IMG/VR virus record: IMGVR_UViG_3300048440_000252
Location: 1 to 22,656 of that record
Direction: 5' to 3' (one strand)
DNA length: 22,656 bases
Source: a virus
A program made the position numbers and the translations under genes. Of the stretch, positions 16,776 to 22,656 are shown in pieces; positions within the stretch are counted from its first letter, which is position 1; each line of letters begins with the position of its first letter. The notes under the pieces are model-generated. The model was not told where the DNA came from, searched no databases, and saw nothing but the letters and a program-made list of their open reading frames with translations.

Positions 16776-17753
16776 TTATGCCTCTAGTTTTAAAACATTA
16801 AGTGTTACTGTATGCGCAACTGATGATCCATGTTTACTTCTTACCTTGACTGGTATGTTTGTAGATGGAGTACTTTCTAAATTATAACCAATGGTTGCAG
16901 GCCCAATAATAACAGTTTCGGCACCTGCAGTAATTACCTCGGCAATGATACCAGCATCTGTTGCAGGATCTTCTGTTTCGAGTCTAGAATTATCTGCCGC
17001 TCTTGCTGAGTTACTTGTATAAAGTGTTACCCACGCAGCATGGCTTGTTTGAATAGTCATTAATGCGTATGTCTTATGACCAACAATATCAATATCGGTT
17101 GAGACACCGTTTGCGATCGCGGCCGTTGTACCGGATACGGCAGCTCGTGTTGATAAACCACCACTGCCTCCTCCACCACCAACTTCGGAATAATCTGCTA
17201 AACGAACCCAAGCACCTGCATGAGCGTAATATGCTTTACCAGTTCCATGTACGTGAGCAAACATGCCATGATAGCTTCCCGCAGCAGGTAAGTCACCTTC
17301 TGACTGATATACGTTACCAAATAAAACTCTATTACCACCCATATCTAAATCTGAGCCAGTAACAACACTTATAACTTCAGTATTTGATAAACCGCCACCG
17401 CCGCCTGAACCTGAAGCTTGAGGAACCCATTCATAATCAGTTCCTGACCACGCTAATACTTGATCCGCAGCCGCTGAACCTATATTCAAATGAGAGTCGA
17501 CATCAGTATTTCCATACCCACTTTGAAACGTTATATTTCCTTCGCCATCAGTTGTAAGAACTTGATTATTTGCACCATCGTTTACAAAGAATAATAAACT
17601 GGTTGGCCTGCCAGTTAATGATGTGTATGCACCGTCAAATGCATCGTCGTATAATTCGGTAAAGTTTTCATTAACTTTAACCATAGCATTTCTTAGTGGA
17701 TCGCCGAGGCCATCGTTTCCAACCAATCCAACGCCAATCGTTTGCTTTGCCAT
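16776..17753 (-). CDS. Tail-fibre protein (modular, 325 residues)
   Basis: The N-terminus (GLGDPLRNAMVKVNENFTELY, residues 15-35) is a familiar opening of phage fibre proteins. Two polyglycine linkers (117-121 and 192-198) divide it into three parts. The middle part contains S-E-G-D-L-P-A-A-G-S-Y-H-G-M-F and then AHVHGTGKAYYAHAGAWVRL (166-185), with an H-x-H motif. The C-terminal domain (201-325: STRAAVSGTTAAIANG, TYALMTIQTSHAAWVTLYTS, EVITAGAETV, ending in LNVLKLEA) is a beta-rich module seen repeatedly at the ends of marine phage fibres. A receptor-binding or short-fibre role is inferred. The start is supported by AGGAG 7 nt upstream. Its stop lies 1 nt before the protease start, so the two are translationally linked. 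Confidence 0.8.
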   Translation of the reverse strand: MAKQTIGVGLVGNDGLGDPLRNAMVKVNENFTELYDDAFDGAYTSLTGRPTSLLFFVNDGANNQVLTTDGEGNITFQSGYGNTDVDSHLNIGSAAADQVLAWSGTDYEWVPQASGSGGGGGLSNTEVISVVTGSDLDMGGNRVLFGNVYQSEGDLPAAGSYHGMFAHVHGTGKAYYAHAGAWVRLADYSEVGGGGGSGGLSTRAAVSGTTAAIANGVSTDIDIVGHKTYALMTIQTSHAAWVTLYTSNSARAADNSRLETEDPATDAGIIAEVITAGAETVIIGPATIGYNLESTPSTNIPVKVRSKHGSSVAHTVTLNVLKLEA

Positions 17754-17760
17754 TTATTTG

Positions 17761-17765
17761 CTCCT
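17761..17765 (-). promoter_or_regulatory. Ribosome binding site of the 325-residue fibre gene
   Basis: AGGAG on the minus strand lies 7 nt before the ATG at 17753. It is the cleanest Shine-Dalgarno in the window and fixes this start. Confidence 0.75.
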
Positions 17766-17782
17766 AAAAGTCGTGTTTTATC

Positions 17783-17790
17783 TATTTATT
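17783..17790 (-). promoter_or_regulatory. Possible weak late promoter, AATAAATA
   Basis: There is one mismatch to TATAAATA. It lies in the 35-nt gap before the 325-residue fibre gene, 29 nt upstream of its ATG, and overlaps the last bases of the gp7-like gene. The same one-mismatch octamer also occurs inside genes (for example near 14335 and 12661), so position is the main support. Confidence 0.4.
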
Positions 17791-20044
17791 AAACTGTGTC
17801 AACCTTCAAGTTAACCGTGTCTACTGTAATCGTTGTTCTATCTGAACTATACCTTGGAATAGTCGGTGATTGATCTGGTCCGACTATTGGATCCCCACCA
17901 ATTAATGGATCGTTTTTAATTGTTCTACCAAACTTAGCAGTAACACCAACTATTTGTTTCTTTTTATATGAGAATGCTCCAAATATTCTAGTACCTGCTA
18001 AGTGTATATTTTGTTTAAGCGTTTCTTCATATTCTTTAAAGTCAACCGTTGATTTAATTTGATATGAATATTCTTGATAGAAGTCAGAGTCGTGTACTCT
18101 GTTTTGGCTATCGTAATATGTACCGTCTTGCTTGTAACCGTTTACGTGTGATGTTTCACTTCCCCAGAACCCTGCAGTGATACCTTGAGAGTCTGCGAAC
18201 AATTGTCCCTTGGCTAATTTTTGTCCTGCTGCGTTAGTAAGGAATACTATTTCTTTGTTTAAATAACCAAAGCCAGAGTTTGTAACTCTTACTTCAGATA
18301 TTCTACCAGTAGCAAATTGAGTACGTGAAGTCATTTCAGCATTTGCCCCGTAAACATCGGTGGTGTAATCTCTTTCAGTTGCTATGACAGTGTATACCGT
18401 TCCTTCGTGGTTAATAGGTGCGGTTCTAAATCCATAATACGCATAAGGTCTAACTTGGATAAATCCTCTGTCTACATTAATGCCTGTAATAATACCGGAT
18501 ACACTTGTCGATGGTTGTGTGATTGTGTCACCTACCGAAAATGCAGCACTGAATGGACTAACGATTAATCGCTGTTCGTATCTATCAAACGCAATCATTA
18601 CCTCATCTCTAACTAATGTAAATACGTCGTTTACATAATCTTCACCTGGGTTAATATTTTCAAATGCATCAATCGTACCAATTTCAAATGGCGTTAAATC
18701 AAATGCATCCTCTAATGGAGTACTAAGTGTTACAGGATCTGCGGTACCTGACATAGGTTGTGTAGCAGGTGCCACATTGTAATTTGCTGCGTTAATTGTT
18801 ACACCAAGGAAAGGTGCAATAGGGTCTGTAATTAAAGCAATGGTTTCGATGTTAGAAAGTGTTTCAACTTTAACATCTGTGTTAGCTGATGTATCTGGGT
18901 ACAACGGTCCCGGAGATGTTTCGTTTTTATCTGAAATACTAAAGACTGGTTCTATATCAATGTTTGGAGTTCTATCCAATGTTGAAATAGTTCTTCCTAT
19001 AGCAAAGCTTTCGCCAACATCCATTTTAACACCGACGGCAGAAGAATTCTGTCCAATCACTGTACCCTGATTACCGCCACTATCAACTAATCTTTCGAGT
19101 GGAGTAAAAGATAAATCTTCGTTATTTAAAATTACAACTTGGTTTGAAACTTCAAGTCTAGTGTTGGCTATCGTATAACCAAAGCCGCCGTCAGTTAATG
19201 TATAATCAACAATACCTGTAAACTCATCTTCAGTATCAGTAACAAGTGCTACACCGCCTACGCCATAATCGCTTTTAATATAAACTTCGTCACCAATGTT
19301 ATTACCTGTAGTTCCACCATAGTCAAGGTCTATAGTAATATCAGAAGCTGACCCATTTAATACACCAAAAGATACATCTTTACTATCTATTCGAGCAACG
19401 ATATCGTCGTATCTTTTAAACGTACCTTTTAAGTTAGACAGATATAAAATTGGTGTAAGAGTATTATTTAAAAGAACAAAGTTAATCTTATCAACTGCAG
19501 CCTGCGCCTTTGATACGGATCCAATAACCGTTTTACCTAATAAGTCAGAGTATTCGTAATATTTTTCGCCAGACCTATCGTAAAATAATCCATTGTTTGG
19601 AATCATTTGTAAATAATTACCGGTTTGCCATTTAGAATTTGATGGTTTTAAAACATATTTAGACGGATTAAAAATTTCTACATCTTCTTGGTAAAACATT
19701 CTAAAGAATAAAACAACACTGGCCGATGAACCTTTGCGTCTATATAAATCTAATATATTTTTGACAACTAATCGTACGCTTGTATCTTCTAATAAAGGTA
19801 AATCCGCTAAAAACTTTTTCTGAAAGAATAAGATCATACTCGATAGTGTTGTAGTAATATCGCGATACTCAAATAATCTTCGCGTATTATACACGTGCTG
19901 ATTAGGTGTTGTTTCTAGAAACTTATAATAGTCAGTGACAAGGGAAACAAGCTCATCATTATTCTCTCTGTAAATCGCAGGAAATTGTTGCGCGATTTTA
20001 AAAGATATTTGCTTTTCTACTTCTTTGGTATTGCTAACGGGCAT
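17789..20044 (-). CDS. 7: Baseplate wedge protein gp7-like (shortened)
   Basis: The product is 751 residues. The first 130 residues contain a block that fits the C-terminal half of T4 gp7: YRENNDELVSLVTDYYKFLE, YRDITTTLSSMILFF, LDLYRRKGSSASVVLFFRMF and YQEDVEIFNPS. In T4 gp7 (1032 residues) the equivalent block comes after a long N-terminal region that is missing here, so this protein would be a shortened or rearranged relative. The rest is beta-rich, with repeated V-T-N-S-G-F-G-Y and T-D-G-G-F-G-Y type loops. It follows gp6 with an 11-base overlap, the order expected for T4-like baseplates, where gp7 joins the wedge to the hub and peripheral proteins. Recognition comes from memory of T4 gp7 and has not been checked by alignment. 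Confidence 0.65.
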   Translation of the reverse strand: MPVSNTKEVEKQISFKIAQQFPAIYRENNDELVSLVTDYYKFLETTPNQHVYNTRRLFEYRDITTTLSSMILFFQKKFLADLPLLEDTSVRLVVKNILDLYRRKGSSASVVLFFRMFYQEDVEIFNPSKYVLKPSNSKWQTGNYLQMIPNNGLFYDRSGEKYYEYSDLLGKTVIGSVSKAQAAVDKINFVLLNNTLTPILYLSNLKGTFKRYDDIVARIDSKDVSFGVLNGSASDITIDLDYGGTTGNNIGDEVYIKSDYGVGGVALVTDTEDEFTGIVDYTLTDGGFGYTIANTRLEVSNQVVILNNEDLSFTPLERLVDSGGNQGTVIGQNSSAVGVKMDVGESFAIGRTISTLDRTPNIDIEPVFSISDKNETSPGPLYPDTSANTDVKVETLSNIETIALITDPIAPFLGVTINAANYNVAPATQPMSGTADPVTLSTPLEDAFDLTPFEIGTIDAFENINPGEDYVNDVFTLVRDEVMIAFDRYEQRLIVSPFSAAFSVGDTITQPSTSVSGIITGINVDRGFIQVRPYAYYGFRTAPINHEGTVYTVIATERDYTTDVYGANAEMTSRTQFATGRISEVRVTNSGFGYLNKEIVFLTNAAGQKLAKGQLFADSQGITAGFWGSETSHVNGYKQDGTYYDSQNRVHDSDFYQEYSYQIKSTVDFKEYEETLKQNIHLAGTRIFGAFSYKKKQIVGVTAKFGRTIKNDPLIGGDPIVGPDQSPTIPRYSSDRTTITVDTVNLKVDTV

Positions 20045-21836
20045 TTGTTTGTGAACCTGTAAGTTTAATTGTTACATCAGAATTTTTAATTCCAAATATT
20101 CTTCCTGCTGGGGCTTTAATATCGCTTGATACTGTATTGGCCATTATCTTAATACCTGCGCCGATATAGTTGTCAGCAATAAATCCAACTAAGTTAACTT
20201 CGCCAGTTTGGTAATTGACGCTTCCAACAATTGGTTTGATAACTTTGGGATTTGCAATATCATTAGCAATGACTTGAATATTTCCTCGGCCGTCGTCTTG
20301 TAGATATACATCAGTACCATTAAGAGTATATACACCGCTTTTAATTGCAGGTTTATAATCATTGAACCCGTCCTCTGTATCAAAAGGATATGGTTTAACG
20401 AGTGCAGCTTCAAACTTAAACGATGGGTTAAGAGCAATACCTAATGCTGGCGAATACTCAATGTAAGGCATAATACTAATCGTTGTACCAATGATTGATG
20501 TTTCTAACGCGTCAATCGACGTTGTTAATTTAGAAATCCTTGCAAAAGTATTAAAGTCATCTAAGTAAGTATCACTATAGAGTTTAATTGCGTCTCTTAT
20601 TAATATCTCTAAGTCACCTTCAGATTTACTTGTAAGCTTAGGATTATAAGTTACTTCAGCTGTCGTACAACCATATAAGAATTTAGATGGAACAAATACT
20701 GGCTCAATAGCCAATGGGCTTCTATCTTTTAAGTATTCAATATAAGTATTTGATAGCGTTGTAGATAAGCTTGTTTGGTTTTGTCCAAGGTATACTGAAA
20801 TCGCAACTTTACCAAATTGTGGTGGTTCTAAATCTTCGCCACCATATGCAGCAACTGATTGAATTTCAGGGAAGTTTGATTTTAATAAGATTTCGTAATC
20901 AGATGTTGTTACTGCACGTTCTTGGATTTGTAATGATTTAGGAGCAAAGTATCGAATGCTTTCCATTGTTTCACGTTCAGCACCATTACTTGCACTCTGT
21001 ATTGTTTCAACTACCGCTGAGCCGTATGTAGTTGGGAGTGAAAATGCAAACGCACCATTACCTTCAACGCCTGATGTAATTCTATAACGTACTCTAATAT
21101 CTTCAAATTCTTCAGGTTGGAAACCAAATACATTATTACCAAAGTAAATAGTATATCTTCCATCAATATATGGCTCAATATAAAATACTTTATCTGTTGG
21201 TCCTACACCAAAAATATCATTCTTACGTAGGAATACATTTTCGTTTTCAGTAGCTTCAGCGTCAACGAATACAGAAATAGACTCAGTGTCTGCGTTTTCG
21301 TTTGAAAGTGTTACCCTTAAAATGCCATCGTCGTCAACAAAGAAACCTTCACGTTCAAAGCTAGCTAGCATCTGGCCTTCAAAAATTTCAACGTTTTCAG
21401 CAACGAATGTTTGAGGTGCGGTTTTCTTGGCAACATATGTTTGGTCTGTAACGAACTCAAAATTTTCGCCATTATAAACAGTTGTGAAAGGCGAGTACTG
21501 AGGAATTGTAATCGACTGACCTTCAGCATTCGCATCTGTAATCGTAACCTTAACGATAGCCTTTGCCGATCGTCTAGATCTTGGTAGATAGTTTAATTCT
21601 TTTGCATGTGAAACAATAGAGTTTCTTAATACGGCAGAGTCAAGGAACATTTCATTAACTGCCATATTTGTATAGAAGTTATTTTGGTATGTATTGTATG
21701 CCAACACGTCAAGCAATACCGACATGTTTGAACCTTCAAAGTTATAATCTTTGAATTGAGTTTGTGATTGTAAGTATTCTTTAAACTGATTTTTAACCGC
21801 GTCAAAATCTAGTTCTGAAATATTTAACTTTGCCAT
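20034..21836 (-). CDS. 6: Baseplate wedge protein gp6
   Basis: The product is 600 residues (T4 gp6 has 660). The N-terminal 100 residues carry the family signature: QTQFKDYNFEGSNMSVLLDV, LAYNTYQNNFYTNMAVNEMF, LDSAVLRNSIVSHAKELNYL and PRSRRSAKA. The C-terminal half contains the gp6/gpJ-type elements RAVTTSDYEILLKSNFPEIQ and VAAYGGEDLEPP. In T4 gp6 dimers form the continuous inner ring of the baseplate and hold the wedges together during sheath contraction. It is one base downstream of gp25 and overlaps the gp7-like gene by 11 bases. The Shine-Dalgarno AGAGGA lies about 10 nt before the ATG. Confidence 0.9.
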   Translation of the reverse strand: MAKLNISELDFDAVKNQFKEYLQSQTQFKDYNFEGSNMSVLLDVLAYNTYQNNFYTNMAVNEMFLDSAVLRNSIVSHAKELNYLPRSRRSAKAIVKVTITDANAEGQSITIPQYSPFTTVYNGENFEFVTDQTYVAKKTAPQTFVAENVEIFEGQMLASFEREGFFVDDDGILRVTLSNENADTESISVFVDAEATENENVFLRKNDIFGVGPTDKVFYIEPYIDGRYTIYFGNNVFGFQPEEFEDIRVRYRITSGVEGNGAFAFSLPTTYGSAVVETIQSASNGAERETMESIRYFAPKSLQIQERAVTTSDYEILLKSNFPEIQSVAAYGGEDLEPPQFGKVAISVYLGQNQTSLSTTLSNTYIEYLKDRSPLAIEPVFVPSKFLYGCTTAEVTYNPKLTSKSEGDLEILIRDAIKLYSDTYLDDFNTFARISKLTTSIDALETSIIGTTISIMPYIEYSPALGIALNPSFKFEAALVKPYPFDTEDGFNDYKPAIKSGVYTLNGTDVYLQDDGRGNIQVIANDIANPKVIKPIVGSVNYQTGEVNLVGFIADNYIGAGIKIMANTVSSDIKAPAGRIFGIKNSDVTIKLTGSQTNAR

Positions 21837-21837
21837 T

Positions 21838-22254
21838 TTATCTAGTCCTCTCTAGAAATACGTCAACAGATATAGGTTGCTGATTATTTGATATGTAAAA
21901 ATGAACCTGTATCTTTACAACGTTATCATCAATATTTGAAGTTACTAAAACGTCAATGATCTCTGCTCTTGGTTCGTATAAATCGAGCGTTGTACGTACT
22001 TGATCTTCTATCATTACTAACACACCGGGTGTTATATTTTCAAAAAGCATTGCCCGCAAATTACCACCAATTGCTGGCTGCATTAGTCTTTCGCCACGAT
22101 CAGTCAATAACAAATTAATTATTGCTTCTTTTACCGCGTCTTCATCTTTGTTTACAGTAAGATCTAATGACAATGGGCTAACTTCAAGGCTTTTCTTAAA
22201 GTCAGAATATATAGAGATCTTCTTTTGTCTCTGTGATAATAAGTTTACGACCAT
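21838..22254 (-). CDS. 25: Baseplate wedge protein gp25
   Basis: The product is 138 residues, close to T4 gp25 (132). Diagnostic parts are KKISIYSDFKKSLEVSPLSL (11-30), EAIINLLLTDRGERLMQPAI (43-62) and GGNLRAMLFENITPG (63-77). The D-R-G-E-R-x-x-Q-P segment is the core of the gp25/lysozyme-like (GPW_gp25) family, which despite its name is structural: it seats the first sheath ring on the baseplate. It is the first gene after a late promoter (25 nt from the ATG). No strong Shine-Dalgarno is visible (only GGACAC nearby), but there is no alternative Met start and homologous residues begin near position 7. Confidence 0.92.
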   Translation of the reverse strand: MVVNLLSQRQKKISIYSDFKKSLEVSPLSLDLTVNKDEDAVKEAIINLLLTDRGERLMQPAIGGNLRAMLFENITPGVLVMIEDQVRTTLDLYEPRAEIIDVLVTSNIDDNVVKIQVHFYISNNQQPISVDVFLERTR

Positions 22255-22279
22255 TTGTCTGTGTCCAATGCTTTACAGT

Positions 22280-22287
22280 TATTTATA
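22280..22287 (-). promoter_or_regulatory. T4-type late promoter, TATAAATA
   Basis: The minus strand reads TATAAATA exactly, in the 48-nt gap between the peptidase stop (22303) and the gp25 start (22254). It lies 25 nt before that ATG and would drive gp25, gp6 and gp7-like. Confidence 0.75.
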
Positions 22288-22302
22288 TGAAAATGTATCA
22301 TC

Positions 22303-22656
22303 CTATCGTCTCGAATCTGGCCATGTAGCACAGTATGATCTTAAATCTAAGTGTATAAAACTATTATAATAGCCAACACCATTAAAACCTATTCCATTAG
22401 CAATATCTCGTATTGGGCTTTCATTGATTTCAGTTGGTGATAAGCACGTTAAATCCCCTCTAGCCTGTCTAACTACTTCTTTAACTTTGGCGCCATCAAT
22501 GTGATAACTACTCCAAGAAATGTCAACCGCTAATCCTGAAGTGTGCTGTGAAATTTTTGCAACAGTGCCATCAGATTTTCCACCATTTCTATCTAACATT
22601 CTCTGGTATAATACATCTTGAAATTCTTGTGATCTATAACCACTGTGCAAAATAAA
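22303..22656 (-). CDS. M15A-type cell-wall peptidase, N-terminus cut by window edge
   Basis: The 117 visible residues, open to the right edge, begin FILHSGYRS, the start of a typical M15 core. A TTG at 22650 could be read as a start, but it is the Leu of this conserved segment, so the true start lies outside the window. Zinc-ligand pattern: His38 and Asp45 in SQHTSGLAVDIS (H-x6-D) and His102 in GVGYYNSFIHLDLR, with the usual G-V-G-Y-Y before it. All expected ligands are present. The family (D-Ala-D-Ala carboxypeptidases and phage endopeptidases) cleaves peptidoglycan cross-links. The gene could be an endolysin or a tail-associated lytic enzyme; its place just before gp25 in the tail region fits either. 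It is separated from gp25 by a late promoter, so gp25 expression need not depend on it. Confidence 0.88.
   Translation of the reverse strand, partial: FILHSGYRSQEFQDVLYQRMLDRNGGKSDGTVAKISQHTSGLAVDISWSSYHIDGAKVKEVVRQARGDLTCLSPTEINESPIRDIANGIGFNGVGYYNSFIHLDLRSYCATWPDSRR

Noticed and set aside
20034-20044. Programmed frameshift between gp6 and the gp7-like gene
   Set aside because: The 11-base overlap is simple tight packing. The downstream gene has its own ATG and N-terminal domain, and no slippery heptamer stands out.
22648-22650. TTG as the start codon of the M15A peptidase
   Set aside because: It encodes the Leu in the conserved I-L-H-S-G-Y-R-S segment, and the frame is open upstream to the edge. 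The gene is truncated by the window.

Overview
The window looks like part of the structural (late) region of a T4-like, contractile-tailed phage of AT-rich, probably marine type. Three things point to this. The baseplate-wedge genes occur in the T4 order gp25 - gp6 - gp7-like - gp8. Tail-fibre and adhesin families common in marine T4-like myoviruses are present. Three exact copies of the T4-type late promoter octamer TATAAATA were found by eye, all on the minus strand and all in the gaps between genes. The host cannot be named from the sequence. A Gram-negative host is likely from the baseplate type and is inference only.

Every credible gene is on the minus strand, so transcription runs from the high-coordinate end to the low-coordinate end. 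In that order: the C-terminal part of an M15A-type cell-wall peptidase (cut by the right edge); a late promoter; gp25, gp6 and a gp7-like wedge protein; a tail-fibre protein and a large subtilisin-like (S8) protease placed between gp7 and gp8; a second late promoter; gp8; a 1786-residue DUF4815-type tail/baseplate protein; a 60-residue coiled-coil protein; a fibre protein ending in an S74 intramolecular chaperone domain; a glycine-rich adhesin; a 172-residue protein of unknown function; a third late promoter; and a giant fibre protein of more than 1369 residues that runs off the left edge.

Packing is very tight. Most genes overlap by one to eleven bases or are separated by fewer than 20, and no stretch over 100 bases is free of a gene. 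gp25, gp6, gp7-like and gp8 should build the baseplate wedges. The DUF4815 protein probably belongs to the outer baseplate or fibre attachment. The 325-, 390-, 359- and >1369-residue proteins are the likely host-contacting parts. The S8 protease, with a recognisable pro-region and a very large domain inserted between its catalytic Asp and His, is the least ordinary enzyme here. The most striking structural signal is a 46-unit, ungapped pentapeptide-period solenoid in the giant fibre protein. No tRNA, CRISPR array, insertion sequence, attachment site or plus-strand gene was found.
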